The notes: generated by a model from the sequence alone, not told the origin. 64,000 nucleotides of DNA from Sphingomonas sp. BGYR3 (GCF_025153455.1 NZ_JANZNT010000001.1:2180001-2244000); one strand, 5' to 3'. Counted from the stretch's first letter, positions 39,564 through 50,339 are shown. Made by a program: numbers and translations.

Positions 39564-40277
39564 TTGGCCAGCTGGATCGACCGGATTACCGGCGCCAACC
39601 GCATCACGCGCGTGCTCGACCTGTGCCGGGAGGAGATCCTGGCGCGCGGGGCGGCAATGATCAGCTATCATTTCGCCGCCGCATTCGGATCGCAGACCGG
39701 GGACAAGGTGATCCTTTCCCAGTTCGGTTTCCCCGAACCGTGGATTGAGCGCTATCGCGACCCCGATTTCCGGCGCCACGACCCGGTAACGGAGTTCATC
39801 ATGCAGGCCGGGCGGCCGATGCGATGGGATGCGGCAACCGCGGCCCAGACGCTGAATGCGGATCAGCAGGCGTTCCTTGACGCATTCAGGGCGCTGGGGG
39901 TGCCCGCTGGCGTCGGCATCCCGCTGTTCGGGCCGAACGGACGCGATGCCTATTGCGGGATCGGGTTCGACCGGGATCTGGTGCCGGGCGACCGGATGAT
40001 GATCGGCCGGATGGTGGCCATCGCCCAGATGGGCCATCGCCGCGTCGTCGAGCTGCTGACGGACCGGGGCGAGGAGCCGGTGCGGGTATCGGCGCGGGAA
40101 AGCGAGGTGCTGCACTGGATGGCGCGGGGCAAATCCAATGCCGACATCGCGGTCATCCTGGGCCTGTCGCCCGCCACGGTCGATACGTTCGTCCGGCGGC
40201 TGTACGACAAGCTGGGCGTCAACGACCGGATCAGCGCGATCGTCCGCGCGCTGAGCGAGGGGCTGGTGCGGGTCTGA
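39564..40277 (+). CDS. LuxR family acyl-homoserine-lactone-type receptor without nearby synthase (LuxR solo)
   Basis: The 237-residue regulator has an N-terminal autoinducer-binding domain and a C-terminal LuxR helix-turn-helix (VSARESEVLHWMARGKSNADIAVILGLSPATVDTFVRRLYDKLGV). All six residues invariant in AHL-binding LuxR proteins are present with the spacing of TraR shifted by three: W60, Y64, D73, P74, W88 and G116. This predicts real AHL-like ligand binding. No luxI gene is in the window. TTG 39564 is chosen as start because GGGAGG lies 6 nt before it and no ATG or GTG is close. Confidence 0.9.
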   Translation: MASWIDRITGANRITRVLDLCREEILARGAAMISYHFAAAFGSQTGDKVILSQFGFPEPWIERYRDPDFRRHDPVTEFIMQAGRPMRWDAATAAQTLNADQQAFLDAFRALGVPAGVGIPLFGPNGRDAYCGIGFDRDLVPGDRMMIGRMVAIAQMGHRRVVELLTDRGEEPVRVSARESEVLHWMARGKSNADIAVILGLSPATVDTFVRRLYDKLGVNDRISAIVRALSEGLVRV

Positions 40278-40286
40278 CGGCGCAGA

Positions 40287-41576
40287 TCAATCCGCAAACG
40301 GATCGCGGACCAGGATCGTGTCCTGCCGTTCCGGGCTGGTCGAGACGAGTGCCACGGGGCATTGGATCAGTTCCTCGATCCGGCGGACATATTTGATCGC
40401 CTGAGCCGGCAGCTGTGCCCAGCTGCGCGCACCGGCGGTCGATTCGTGCCAGCCGGGCATGGTTTCATAGACCGGCTCCACCGCCGCCTGATCCGCGGCA
40501 TGGGCGGGGAAATGATCCAGCAGCTCGCCATTCAGGCGATAGCCGGTGCAGATGCGGATTTCGTCGAACCCGTCGAGCACGTCGAGCTTGGTCAGCGCGA
40601 TGCCGGTCACGCCGCTGACCGCGACGGATTGACGGACCAGCACGGCGTCGAACCAGCCACATCGGCGCTTGCGCCCGGTGACGGTGCCGAATTCGTGCCC
40701 GCGCACGCCCAGCCGCTCGCCGGTTTCATCCTCAAGCTCGGTGGGGAAGGGGCCGGAGCCGACGCGCGTCGTATATGCCTTGGCGATGCCCAGGACGAAG
40801 CCGACAGCCGAGGGGCCGAGGCCCGATCCGCCCGCCGCCGTACCGGCGATGGTGTTGGAGGAGGTGACGAAGGGATAGGTGCCATGGTCGATGTCGAGCA
40901 GCACGCCCTGCGCCCCTTCGAACAGGATGCGCTTGCCCGCCGCCCGCGCCTCGGCCAGCATTTTCCATACCGGACGGGCATAGGGCAGGACGAACCCGGC
41001 GATTTCCTTGAGCGCGGCGATCAGTTCGGCCCGGTCAACGGGCGTGACGCCGAATCCGGCGCGCAGTGCGTCGTGATGCGCGCACAGCCGGTCGAGCTGG
41101 GGATCCAGGCTGTCCAGATGGGCCAGATCGCACACCCGGATCGCGCGGCGGCCGACCTTGTCCTCATAGGCCGGGCCGATGCCGCGGCGGGTGGTGCCGA
41201 TCTTGCCCGCTCCGCTCGCATCCTCTCGCATCGCATCCAGATCGCGGTGGAACGGCAGGATCAGCGCGCAATTGTCCGCGATCATCAGCGTGTCGGGCGA
41301 AATCGCCACGCCCTGTCCGCGCAGCTTTTCCACCTCTGCCTTCAATGCCCAGGGATCGAGCACCACGCCGTTGCCGATGACACTGGGCGTGCCGCGCACG
41401 ATGCCGGAGGGGAGCAGCGACAGCTTGTACACGCTGTCGCCGACGACCAGGGTATGGCCGGCATTGTGCCCGCCCTGAAACCGAACGACGACATCGGCGC
41501 GTTCCGCCAGCCAGTCGACGATCTTGCCCTTGCCCTCGTCGCCCCATTGAGCGCCGATCACTGCGACATTGGCCAC
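40287..41576 (-). CDS. purA: Adenylosuccinate synthetase
   Basis: The 429-residue enzyme catalyses the GTP-dependent joining of IMP and aspartate, the first committed step to AMP. Diagnostic motifs are [18 protein letters not shown] at the N-terminus, [50 protein letters not shown] and [18 protein letters not shown]. Length is typical. It is convergent with the LuxR gene, only 9 bp apart. Confidence 0.97.
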   Translation of the reverse strand: MANVAVIGAQWGDEGKGKIVDWLAERADVVVRFQGGHNAGHTLVVGDSVYKLSLLPSGIVRGTPSVIGNGVVLDPWALKAEVEKLRGQGVAISPDTLMIADNCALILPFHRDLDAMREDASGAGKIGTTRRGIGPAYEDKVGRRAIRVCDLAHLDSLDPQLDRLCAHHDALRAGFGVTPVDRAELIAALKEIAGFVLPYARPVWKMLAEARAAGKRILFEGAQGVLLDIDHGTYPFVTSSNTIAGTAAGGSGLGPSAVGFVLGIAKAYTTRVGSGPFPTELEDETGERLGVRGHEFGTVTGRKRRCGWFDAVLVRQSVAVSGVTGIALTKLDVLDGFDEIRICTGYRLNGELLDHFPAHAADQAAVEPVYETMPGWHESTAGARSWAQLPAQAIKYVRRIEELIQCPVALVSTSPERQDTILVRDPFAD

Positions 41577-41618
41577 GACTGAGAACCCTTGTTCAGATGA
41601 AGGAAAACCGGGTGCGCC

Positions 41619-44600
41619 CTAGGCGCTGGGCGCGCTGGCGTCCACCCCCCGCGGGGCAGCGGCGTCAAGCGCGGCGCGAAGGGCGCGGGCCAGTTCGACG
41701 ATACCGAACGGCTTGGCCAGCAGCCGCGTCTCGCCCCAGGGTCCGTCGCCGCCCTGTTCGGCCGCATCCCGGTCATAGCCACTGGTGAAGAGCACGGGCA
41801 GGCCAGGCAAATGCTCGACCGCAGCTGCGGCGAGCGCGCGGCCGCCCATTTCGGGCATCACCATGTCAGTGAACAGCAGCGATGGCCGCAAGCCCGATTC
41901 GATCAGCGCCAGCGCAGTGCGTCCGTCGGTCGCCTCATGCACCCGATAGCCCAGCGAAACGAGCGCATCGAGCGAAAGCGAGCGCACGCGCTGTTCATCC
42001 TCGACCAGCAAAACCGATTCGCCGGGAATGGCCATGGGCATCGCCGCCGGGTCGACTGGGCCGGTGTCGCGGCCGGATGCGACCGTGCCAAGGGGCGCGC
42101 GCGGCAGGATCAGGACAACGCGCGTCCCCTGACCCAGCGCGCTTTCAATGCGGACCGATCCCCCCGACTGGCGCGCAAAGCCGAAAATCTGGCTGAGGCC
42201 CAGGCCAGTGCCCTTGCCCACCGCCTTGGTCGTGAAAAAGGGTTCGAACGCGCGTTCGATGACTTCAGGCGCCATGCCGCTGCCGGTATCGGCAACCGCC
42301 AGTTCGATATAGTCGCCGGGCGTCACTTGCCACAGATCGGCGGCCGCAGCATCGAGCGTCGCGTTGGCGCACGCAAGCGTCACCGTGCCGCCGCCCGGCA
42401 TGGCGTCGCGCGCATTGACGCACAGGTTGAGCAGCGCGTTTTCCAGCTCGCCCGGATCTGCCAGCGCCGGCCACAGATTGCGGCCGAGCCGCGTCCTGAC
42501 GCGCACCGTTTCGCCAAGTGTGCGGTTGAGCATGTCGGTCATCCCGGCGATCAGCGCGCCGGGATCGATCAGCTTTGGCGCAAGCGGCGACCGGCGGGCA
42601 AAGGCAAGCAGACGCTGGGTCAGCGCGGCGGCGCGTTCGGCACCGTCGCGCGCGGCCTGGACATAGCGGCCGACATCGCGCTCGCCAGTGGCCAGCCGCC
42701 GTTCGAGCAGGTCGAGCCCGCCGATCACGACGGCGAGCATATTGTTGAAATCATGCGCGATGCCGCCGGTCAGCTGGCCCACCGCTTCCATCTTCTGCGC
42801 CTGGCGCAGCTGTTCCTCGGCCGCCATCAGCTGGCGCGTGCGTTCTTCGATCAGCAGTTCCAGATCCTCGCGCGAGCGGGCTAGCACTTCGCGGGCGTCG
42901 ACGATTTCCTGAATGTCGGTGCAGGTGCCGAACCAGCGGGTGATCCGCCCCTGGTCATCGCGTACCGGCGCGGCGCGGCCCAGCACCCAGCGATAGGTGC
43001 CGCTGCGATGGCGCAGGCGATATTCAATGCGATAGGGCGCGCCGGTATCAAGGCTGTGCCGCCACCGTTCCCATGCCCGCGGCTGATCGTCGGGATGGAA
43101 CAGGTCCGACCAGCCTGCGCCGTCGGTCGAGCCGGCGGGGACACCGGTGAAATCATACCAGCGGTCGTTGAAATAATCGTGATGGCCGTCGGCGCGGGTC
43201 GACCAGACCATCGGGTCGATCGAATTGGCGATGGCGCGGAACTTTGCCTCGCTCTCGCGCAGCGCCTCGACCGCCTCGGCCCGCTCGACCGCGTCCCAGC
43301 TGGTTTCCGCCACGGCGAGCATCAGCGCGATCTCGTCCTCGGTCCAGTCGCGGGGCTGGGCGCTGCTGACATAGAAGCTGGCGACCCATTGGCCATTGCG
43401 CATCAGCGGGACGGCGATCCCGGCCGGCGACATCCGAGCCGAGCGCGTTTCGGCATGTTCGGGTTCGGTCGCCGCGTTGCGGATCGCCACCACCTGACCC
43501 TGGCGGAACCGGTCGAGCACCGGGCCGCTGAGGATATCCGACGGAATCGGTCCGAGCAGGGGCGGAAGCGCGCCGCCGGTCCAGCAGCTGACGAAATCGA
43601 GCGACCCCGCACCGCCGGGCCGGATCACGCCGGCACGGTCGGCCCCGATCTGCTGCCCGATCGCCGCGGACGTGATTTCCAGCACGGTGGCGGGATCACG
43701 GGCCGAGCGGAGCCGGGCGTCGAGATCGGCAAGGAAGCTGCGCATGCTGATCGCGGCCTCAAGGTTGCTCGCATTTTCACGCGCGATGCGTTCTGCGGCC
43801 GCCCGATCGGTAATGTCCTGTGCCTGGATGAAGATGCCGGTGACCTGGCCATCCGCGCTGCGAACCGGCTCGAACACGAAATCGAGGGTGCGCTCTTCCG
43901 GCTGCTGATCCGGGCCGCGCTGCAGCGTGACCGGCGTGCGTTCGGCGCGATACGGAATACCGGTCGCATAGACCTGGTCCAGAATGGCGACGAAACCCTG
44001 TTCCGCCACTTCGGGCAGGGCTGCGGCAACCGGCATGCCGATGATCGCGCTGCGCCCGACCAGTTCGAAATAGGCCTGGTTGGCGATTTCAAAGACATGA
44101 TCCGGGCCGGACAGGATGGCGATGGCCCCCGGCGCCTGTTCGAACAGGTCGCGCAGGCGCTCAATCTCTGATGACCGGCGACGGCGCATCAGCACCTGTT
44201 CGGTCGTTTCGTTCCCCTGATTAAAGATGCCGACGATATTTCCGCTGTCATCGCGGATCGGCGTCAGGCTGTAGTTCCAGTAGGTTTCGGTAGGCACCCC
44301 GCCGCGTTCGAGCATCAGAAGCTGATCGAACGTCGAAAAACCCTCGCCCGTTTCCAGGACGATGCGGAACTGGGGTTCGATCGCGTCCCAGATGTCGTGC
44401 CAGACCTGTGCCGCGGGCATTCCGATGCAGTCGGGGTGGCGATCGCCGGGAATGAATGCCCAGGCATCGTTGTAGAGCAGCCGAAGGTCCGGCCCCCAAT
44501 AGATCGCGGTGGGAAAGGTCGATCCCAGTGCCAGCCCCAGCGTGATTCGCAGCGCATGAGGCCAGTGTTCGATGGGGCCCAGCGACGTCGACGCCCAGTC

Positions 44601-44651
44601 GATCGCACGGATGCGCCGGGCTATATCCCCGCCATGGTCAAGAAAGCGCAT
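41619..44651 (-). CDS. Hybrid histidine kinase (PAS-PAS-GAF-PAS-HisKA-HATPase-receiver)
   Basis: The 1010-residue sensor kinase has no transmembrane helix and is probably cytoplasmic. The order is a PAS domain (about 1-140), a second PAS (about 160-285), GAF (about 300-440), a PAS_3 domain ([21 protein letters not shown]), a coiled coil, HisKA with phospho-His in [14 protein letters not shown], HATPase ([26 protein letters not shown]) and a C-terminal receiver with the Asp in [13 protein letters not shown]. No separate response regulator adjoins it. The ATG at 44651 has the purine run AGGGGGG 6 nt upstream; 44657 is an alternative. Confidence 0.92.
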   Translation of the reverse strand: MRFLDHGGDIARRIRAIDWASTSLGPIEHWPHALRITLGLALGSTFPTAIYWGPDLRLLYNDAWAFIPGDRHPDCIGMPAAQVWHDIWDAIEPQFRIVLETGEGFSTFDQLLMLERGGVPTETYWNYSLTPIRDDSGNIVGIFNQGNETTEQVLMRRRRSSEIERLRDLFEQAPGAIAILSGPDHVFEIANQAYFELVGRSAIIGMPVAAALPEVAEQGFVAILDQVYATGIPYRAERTPVTLQRGPDQQPEERTLDFVFEPVRSADGQVTGIFIQAQDITDRAAAERIARENASNLEAAISMRSFLADLDARLRSARDPATVLEITSAAIGQQIGADRAGVIRPGGAGSLDFVSCWTGGALPPLLGPIPSDILSGPVLDRFRQGQVVAIRNAATEPEHAETRSARMSPAGIAVPLMRNGQWVASFYVSSAQPRDWTEDEIALMLAVAETSWDAVERAEAVEALRESEAKFRAIANSIDPMVWSTRADGHHDYFNDRWYDFTGVPAGSTDGAGWSDLFHPDDQPRAWERWRHSLDTGAPYRIEYRLRHRSGTYRWVLGRAAPVRDDQGRITRWFGTCTDIQEIVDAREVLARSREDLELLIEERTRQLMAAEEQLRQAQKMEAVGQLTGGIAHDFNNMLAVVIGGLDLLERRLATGERDVGRYVQAARDGAERAAALTQRLLAFARRSPLAPKLIDPGALIAGMTDMLNRTLGETVRVRTRLGRNLWPALADPGELENALLNLCVNARDAMPGGGTVTLACANATLDAAAADLWQVTPGDYIELAVADTGSGMAPEVIERAFEPFFTTKAVGKGTGLGLSQIFGFARQSGGSVRIESALGQGTRVVLILPRAPLGTVASGRDTGPVDPAAMPMAIPGESVLLVEDEQRVRSLSLDALVSLGYRVHEATDGRTALALIESGLRPSLLFTDMVMPEMGGRALAAAAVEHLPGLPVLFTSGYDRDAAEQGGDGPWGETRLLAKPFGIVELARALRAALDAAAPRGVDASAPSA

Positions 44652-44756
44652 CCCCATCCCCCCTGCGATGGGGGTGGCGCGGGACGGTGTCAACCGCTCG
44701 ACAGGCGATGTGGAGCAGCTATGTCAGGGGGATAGCAGGATCGAGGAGAGGATCGC

Positions 44757-45764
44757 ATGAAGCTGGCAAGCCTGAAGCAGGGCCGTGACGGACGGCTGGT
44801 CGTCGTTTCGGACGATCTGGCATGGTGCGCCGATGCCGGACATATCGCCCCCACGCTACAGGCGGCGCTGGACGAATGGGACCGGGTCGAGGGCGATCTT
44901 CGCAACCTGGCCACCGACCTGGCGCATGAGGCGATCCCGATGATGCGGTTTCACGAACGGCAGGCGGCGTCGCCGCTGCCGCGTGCCTATCAATGGGCGG
45001 ACGGCAGCGCCTATGTGAACCATGTTGCGCTGGTGCGGCAGGCGCGGGGCGCGGAAATGCCGGACAGCTTCTGGCATGATCCGTTGATGTATCAGGGCGG
45101 CAGCGACGGTTTTCTGGCGCCGCGCGATCCCATTCCGCTGAAGGACGAAGCCTGGGGCTGCGATCTGGAGGCCGAGGTGGTGGTGGTGACCGGCGACGTG
45201 CCGATGGGCGCAAGCCGCGACGAGGCGCTGGCGGCGATCCGGCTGGTCGGGCTGACCAACGATGTGTCGCTGCGCGGCCTGATCCCCGGCGAACTGGCCA
45301 AGGGGTTCGGATTTTTCCAGTCCAAGCCGGCCAGCGCGATGTCGCCGGTATTCGTCACTCCCGACGCGCTGGGCGACTGGTGGCGGGACGGCAAGCTGCA
45401 CCGGCGGCTGATGGTCGACCTGAACGGTCAGCCGTTCGGCCGGGCGCAGGCGGGCGAGGACATGACGTTCGATTTCGGCACGCTGATCGCCCATGCGGCG
45501 CGGACGCGCGCGCTGGGTGCGGGCACGATCATCGGATCGGGCACGGTGTCCAATCGCGACGCGGATGGCGGGCCGGGCAAGCCGATTGCGGAGGGCGGCC
45601 ATGGCTATAGCTGCATTGCCGAGGTTCGGACGGTGGAAACGATCCTGCGCGGTGCGGCCGAAACGCCGTTCCTGAAACCCGGCGACACGGTGCGCATCTG
45701 GGCCGAGGATGACCGGCACCACCCGATTTTCGGCGTGATCGAACAGACGGTGGTCGCGGCCTGA
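44757..45764 (+). CDS. Fumarylacetoacetate hydrolase family protein
   Basis: The 335-residue FAH-fold enzyme resembles fumarylacetoacetate or acylpyruvate hydrolases. The metal-site glutamates and aspartate appear in the block WGCDLEAEVVVVTGDVP. The substrate region follows in LTNDVSLRGLIPGELAKGFGFFQSKPASAMSPV, then GTLIAHAARTRALGAGTIIGSGTVSN and a terminal LKPGDTVRIWAED. In many genomes such an enzyme ends tyrosine degradation, but no homogentisate or maleylacetoacetate genes are near, so the exact substrate is open. Confidence 0.88.
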   Translation: MKLASLKQGRDGRLVVVSDDLAWCADAGHIAPTLQAALDEWDRVEGDLRNLATDLAHEAIPMMRFHERQAASPLPRAYQWADGSAYVNHVALVRQARGAEMPDSFWHDPLMYQGGSDGFLAPRDPIPLKDEAWGCDLEAEVVVVTGDVPMGASRDEALAAIRLVGLTNDVSLRGLIPGELAKGFGFFQSKPASAMSPVFVTPDALGDWWRDGKLHRRLMVDLNGQPFGRAQAGEDMTFDFGTLIAHAARTRALGAGTIIGSGTVSNRDADGGPGKPIAEGGHGYSCIAEVRTVETILRGAAETPFLKPGDTVRIWAEDDRHHPIFGVIEQTVVAA

Positions 45765-45877
45765 ACGCAGGCGGGGGCGGGCAGCGCGCGTGCGTTAGCG
45801 GAGTAATTCACCCGGTTGCGTTCGGGCGCGGGGCGGTTAGGCTGTCGCCATCCACCGATTTGCCGGGAGTAACCGAG

Positions 45878-48001
45878 TTGAGCCGCCATGCCCTTTGCCT
45901 GTCCCTGTTGCTGGGTGCCGCCATGCCGATGAGCGCGATGGCCCAGACTGCAGCTGCGCCTGCTGCTGCGGTCGATCCGGCGCCGCTGCTGACCGAATGG
46001 ACCGGGCCGTATAACGGCGTGCCGCCGTGGAACCAGGTAAAGCCCGCCATGTTCCCGGCCGCGTTCGAACAGGCGATGGCCAATGCGCGCAAGGAGTTCG
46101 CGGCGATCCGCGACAATCCGGCCGCGCCGACATTCGCCAACACGATCGAGGCACAGGAAAAGTCCGGCGAGCAGATGAGCCGCCTGTTCGCGGTCTGGGG
46201 CGTCTATCAGTCGAACCTGGCCAGCCCGGAAGTGCAGGCGATCGCCCGCGAATGGAGCCCGAAGCTGTCGGCGTTCTTCAGCGAGCTGAGCCTGGACCCC
46301 AAGATGTTCGCGCGGGTGAAGGCGGTGTACGACAACCGCGCCTCTGCCGGGCTGAACGCGCAGCAGATGCGCCTGCTTGAGCGCAGCTATCGCGATTACG
46401 TCACCTCTGGCGCGCTGCTGGACGAGGCGCAGAAGACCAAGGTCAAGGCGATCAATCAGGCGCTGGCCAAGGCGTATACCGATTTCGGCAGCAAGGTGCT
46501 GAAGGACGAGGAAACCGCGATCCTGGTCACCAGCGAGGCCGAGCTGGCCGGACTGCCCGACAGTTTCAAGGCGTCGCTGGCCGAAGAGGCCAAGGCGATG
46601 GGCAAGACCGGATGGGCGATCAAGAATACCCGGTCGTCGGTTCAGCCCTTGCTGATGTACGGCACCAATCGCGACCTGCGCCGACGGGTCTATACCGCGT
46701 TCATCAACCGCGGCGACAATGGCGATGCCAATGACACCAATGCGACCATCGCCGAGATCCTGAAGCTGCGTCAGGAGCGGGCCGTCATCCTGGGGTTCAA
46801 GACGCACGCCCATTTCCGCATGGACGACACCATGGCGGAAACGCCGGAAAACGCCATGAAGCTGATGATGGCGGTGTGGCCCGCCGCCGTCGCGCGCGTC
46901 AAACAGGAAGTCGCCGACATGCAGGCGGTGGCCGACAAGGAAGGCGCCAAGATCACCATCGAGCCATGGGATTACCGCTTTTACGCCGAGAAGGTGCGCA
47001 AGGCGAAGTACGACCTGGATGAGAGCGAGGTGAAGCCGTACCTTGAGCTGAATAACATGGTCGATGCCATGTTTTGGTCGGCCAACCGGCTGTATGGCCT
47101 GGAATTCAAGGAGAATACCGGCACCATTCCGGTGTTCGAGCCGAATGTCCGCACGTTCGAGGTGCGGCGCGAGGGCAAGATCGTTGGCATTTTCTACCTC
47201 GATAATTTCGCGCGGGCGGGCAAGCGGTCCGGCGCCTGGGCGACCAGCTATCGCGGCGCATCCGGCCTGACCGGCGAGACGATCCGGCTGGGGTCGAACA
47301 ACAACAATTTCACCAAGGGCGCGGCGGGCGAGCCGACGTTGATCAGCGTGGATGACGCATCCACCCTGTTCCACGAATTCGGCCATGCCATCCACGGGTT
47401 CCTGACCAATGTCTATTATCCCGGCCTGTCGGGGACGCCGCGCGATTTCGTGGAATATCCCAGCCAGGTGAACGAGAACTGGCTGCTGACCCGCGAGGTG
47501 CTCGACCGGTTCGCCAAGCATTACAAGACCGGTGAGCCGATGCCGCAGGCGCTGGTCGACAAGATCGAGGCGTCGAGCACGTTCAATCAGGGATTCGACA
47601 CGGTCGAATATCTGTCCAGCGCTATCGTCGACATAAAGCTGCATGACCGCACGACGCCGGTGACCGACCCGGATGCGTTCGAGCGTGACACGCTGAACGC
47701 GCTGGGGATGCCGAAGGAGATCGTGATGCGGCACCGCCTGCCGCAGTTCAATCACCTGTTTTCGTCCGACGCCTATTCGGCGGGATATTACAGCTATCTG
47801 TGGTCGGAAACGATGGACGCCGACACCTGGGCGCTGTTCGAGGAAAAGGGCGTGTGGGACAAGGCGACGGCCGACAAGTTCCGGGAGACGTTGCTGTCCA
47901 CCGGTAACGAGACGGACCGCAAGGCCGCATATCGCGCGTTCCGTGGCCGCGACCCGGATGTGAAGGCGCTGTTCAAGCGCCGCGGCTTTCCCACCGAATA
48001 A
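45878..48001 (+). CDS. M3 family metallopeptidase (peptidyl-dipeptidase Dcp-like), exported
   Basis: The 707-residue thermolysin-like peptidase has a signal peptide (RHALCLSLLLGAAMPMSAMAQ), a helical N-terminal half, and the zinc site TLFHEFGHAIHGFLTN with the third ligand region FVEYPSQVNENWL. The C-terminal SSDAYSAGYYSYLWSE is typical of Dcp/oligopeptidase A. The signal peptide suggests periplasmic action. TTG 45878 is chosen as start, with GGGAG 9 nt upstream; an in-frame TTG at 45860 is less likely. The ATG at 45888 is out of frame. Confidence 0.93.
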   Translation: MSRHALCLSLLLGAAMPMSAMAQTAAAPAAAVDPAPLLTEWTGPYNGVPPWNQVKPAMFPAAFEQAMANARKEFAAIRDNPAAPTFANTIEAQEKSGEQMSRLFAVWGVYQSNLASPEVQAIAREWSPKLSAFFSELSLDPKMFARVKAVYDNRASAGLNAQQMRLLERSYRDYVTSGALLDEAQKTKVKAINQALAKAYTDFGSKVLKDEETAILVTSEAELAGLPDSFKASLAEEAKAMGKTGWAIKNTRSSVQPLLMYGTNRDLRRRVYTAFINRGDNGDANDTNATIAEILKLRQERAVILGFKTHAHFRMDDTMAETPENAMKLMMAVWPAAVARVKQEVADMQAVADKEGAKITIEPWDYRFYAEKVRKAKYDLDESEVKPYLELNNMVDAMFWSANRLYGLEFKENTGTIPVFEPNVRTFEVRREGKIVGIFYLDNFARAGKRSGAWATSYRGASGLTGETIRLGSNNNNFTKGAAGEPTLISVDDASTLFHEFGHAIHGFLTNVYYPGLSGTPRDFVEYPSQVNENWLLTREVLDRFAKHYKTGEPMPQALVDKIEASSTFNQGFDTVEYLSSAIVDIKLHDRTTPVTDPDAFERDTLNALGMPKEIVMRHRLPQFNHLFSSDAYSAGYYSYLWSETMDADTWALFEEKGVWDKATADKFRETLLSTGNETDRKAAYRAFRGRDPDVKALFKRRGFPTE

Positions 48002-48019
48002 GCGGGCGCGAATGAAAAA

Positions 48020-48057
48020 GGGGGCCGGAAGCGGGTTGCTTCCGGCCCCTCTTTTTT
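48020..48057. terminator. Bidirectional intrinsic terminator
   Basis: A 13-bp GC-rich stem (GGGGCCGGAAGC paired with GCTTCCGGCCCC) is preceded by an A-run and followed by CTTTTTT. It lies between the convergent M3 peptidase and TonB receptor genes and could stop transcription from both sides. Confidence 0.85.
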
Positions 48058-48078
48058 ATCGGGCGTTGCCCCCCGCGA

Positions 48079-50280
48079 TTACATCCGGCCGCGCAGCGAC
48101 AGGCCGATGATGCGGGGTTCGTTGACGAAGGCGGTGTTGTTGTTGAAATCGATGCCGCCCTTCACATTCTTGGCATCGAGGATGTTGCGGGCAAAGGCGG
48201 CGACTTCGAAGCTGCCGTCCTGCTTGGCGTACCCGACGCGCAGGCCGCCCTCCCACTGGTCGTTCGCGAAGAATTCGCGCGACTGATAGAGGAAGAAGTT
48301 CGTGTAGCCCTGATACGCCCAGTCAGTGAATGCGAACAGTTCGCCGCCATTGCCGACCGGGATCGAATAGCGGGCGGTGATGTCCGCAATCCATTCCGGC
48401 GCGTTGGGGAAGGGGTTGCCATCGACCAGCGCGCGGGTGCTGCCGCCGATGCTGACGGTCGGATCAGTGACGGTGCACTGGGCGCAGATGCCGACGGCGA
48501 GCGTGTCGTCCTGAATCTTCGTATCATTATAGCTGACGCCGCCGGTCAGCACGAAGTTGGGCGTGACGCGCACTTCGCTGTCGAATTCAAAGCCCCATGC
48601 CTTGCCCTGATCGGCATTGACCAGCTGAATGAGGTTGCCCGCGCCGCCCACGGCGGTGAACTGCGGATCATTGACGGTGTAGGTGAACACTGCACCGTTC
48701 AGGCGGACGCGACGGTCGAACAGTTCGGACTTGAAGCCGCCTTCGAACGACAGGATCGTTTCCGACCGCGCGACCGAGGGGGCGGCGAAGAAAGCGACGT
48801 CGCGGCCCTGGATCGTCGGTGCGCGGAAGCCGTCGGCCACCCGGGCATAGACGCTGAACGACGGGGTCAGGTCGTACATGGCGCTGACGTCCCAGCTGAC
48901 CCGTTCGTCGCCGACTTCGCGGTCATTGGCGGGCGAGCCGCCGACGACGCTGAACTGCTTGTCATCCTCGGTATAGCGGGCGCCCGCCGTCACCTTGAAC
49001 GCGTCGGTCAGCTGATAGGTCGCCTGGCCGAAGGCGGCCCAGCTCTGGTTCTTGTGCCGCACCAGCGTGGGGGGCGGGAAGCTGAAGCCCTCGGTCAGGA
49101 CAGTGAAGTCGCTGTCGAAGAAGAAGGCGCCGACCTGCCAGGCGAGCGGGCCATCGGTGTCACTGGCCAGGCGCACTTCCTGCGTCCACTGGTCAAGGTC
49201 GATCGAATCCTGCGTGTCCGACGGGAAGGGGATGAAGCCCGGCCCGGTGACCAGGTTGCCGCCGTCCACATCGGCGCGGCTGCGGCCGTTGACGGTTTCA
49301 TAGGCGGTGATCGAGGTCAGCGTCGCGCCGCCGAATTCATAATCCATGCGCAGCGAGCTGCCCCAGCCCTTGTACCGCTGCTTGTTGCCGCCGCCGGCAT
49401 CCAGCGCCACTTCGTCGCGCTTGAAATTGCCATTGAGGTCGTTGTTGCCGGGGCCAAGGATGTTGGCGCGGAAGATTGCCGCCGCGCCCGCGCCGTTGAA
49501 GTCGCGGAAATGGACATTGGCCAGCGCGCGGAACCGGTCGCCCGGCGTGAACAGCAACTGGGCGCGGCCCGCCACTTCGTCATAGGCGCCATATGCGTCG
49601 TCCTGACCGGTGAACGTGTTGTCGATCCAGTTGCCGCGATGCTGATACAGGCCCGACACGCGGATCGAGAGCACGTCCTGAACCAGCGGCACGCCGACGC
49701 CGAAATCGCCGCTGAGCGTGCCGTAGCTGCCATAGGACAGCGAGCCTTGCGCGCTGAGTTCATTGCCCGGCTTGACCGTGTCGAACTTGATGATGCCGGC
49801 CGGCGTGTTGCGGCCGAACAGCGTGCCCTGCGGCCCGCGCAGCACCTCGACCCGTTCCACGTCGAACACCGGCGAGGATTTCAGGGCGACGTTTTCGAGG
49901 ACAACCTCGTCCATGATGACCGACACCGGCTGCGATGCGGCCAGATCGAAATCGGTGTTGCCAAGGCCGCGGATGTAGAAGCGCGGCGCGACGCGGCCGT
50001 TCGAGCTTTCGGCGAACAGGCCGGGTACGCGCGTGGCCAGCGCGGTGATGTCGTTGCCCGAATCGAAAATCGTCTGAAGCCGGTCCTGATCCAGCGTCGC
50101 GACCGATACCGGCACGTCCTGGATATTCTCGCTGCGGCGCTGGGCGGTGACGACGATGTCGGTCAGTTGCCCGTCATCGGTAGTAGCGTCCTGTGCCAGC
50201 GCAGGCGAGGCTGCGGCAATGGCGGCGAGTACCGATGCGGTGCGGACGAACATCGCCCGAGAAAGCGTGAAGCGTGCCAT
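48079..50280 (-). CDS. TonB-dependent outer-membrane receptor
   Basis: The 733-residue receptor has a signal peptide (ARFTLSRAMFVRTASVLAAIAAASPALAQ split over two segments), a TonB-box-like region and a plug domain (DIVVTAQRRSENIQDVPVSV; VERVEVLRGPQGTLFGRNTPAG). A 22-strand-type beta-barrel follows, ending in the C-terminal aromatic-poor GLSLRGRM. The plug motif resembles the large sphingomonad group of receptors for carbohydrates, siderophores or aromatic compounds; the ligand is not readable. The start at 50280 has GGGGGA nearby. A perfect hairpin sits in the leader about 23 nt upstream. Confidence 0.92.
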   Translation of the reverse strand: MARFTLSRAMFVRTASVLAAIAAASPALAQDATTDDGQLTDIVVTAQRRSENIQDVPVSVATLDQDRLQTIFDSGNDITALATRVPGLFAESSNGRVAPRFYIRGLGNTDFDLAASQPVSVIMDEVVLENVALKSSPVFDVERVEVLRGPQGTLFGRNTPAGIIKFDTVKPGNELSAQGSLSYGSYGTLSGDFGVGVPLVQDVLSIRVSGLYQHRGNWIDNTFTGQDDAYGAYDEVAGRAQLLFTPGDRFRALANVHFRDFNGAGAAAIFRANILGPGNNDLNGNFKRDEVALDAGGGNKQRYKGWGSSLRMDYEFGGATLTSITAYETVNGRSRADVDGGNLVTGPGFIPFPSDTQDSIDLDQWTQEVRLASDTDGPLAWQVGAFFFDSDFTVLTEGFSFPPPTLVRHKNQSWAAFGQATYQLTDAFKVTAGARYTEDDKQFSVVGGSPANDREVGDERVSWDVSAMYDLTPSFSVYARVADGFRAPTIQGRDVAFFAAPSVARSETILSFEGGFKSELFDRRVRLNGAVFTYTVNDPQFTAVGGAGNLIQLVNADQGKAWGFEFDSEVRVTPNFVLTGGVSYNDTKIQDDTLAVGICAQCTVTDPTVSIGGSTRALVDGNPFPNAPEWIADITARYSIPVGNGGELFAFTDWAYQGYTNFFLYQSREFFANDQWEGGLRVGYAKQDGSFEVAAFARNILDAKNVKGGIDFNNNTAFVNEPRIIGLSLRGRM

Positions 50281-50302
50281 TGAATCCCCCGGGTGCAATC
50301 TG

Positions 50303-50339
50303 ATCCGGCCGCGCCCTGTCTGGTCGGGCGCGGCCGGAT
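50303..50339 (-). promoter_or_regulatory. Leader hairpin upstream of TonB receptor gene
   Basis: Perfect 14-bp arms (ATCCGGCCGCGCCC at 50303-50316 and its complement at 50326-50339) enclose a 9-nt loop. The 3' edge is 22 nt before the receptor start on the minus strand, so it would fold in the mRNA leader just before the ribosome binding site. There is no U-tract, so it is more likely a translation or stability element, or a protein-binding dyad, than a terminator. Confidence 0.5.
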
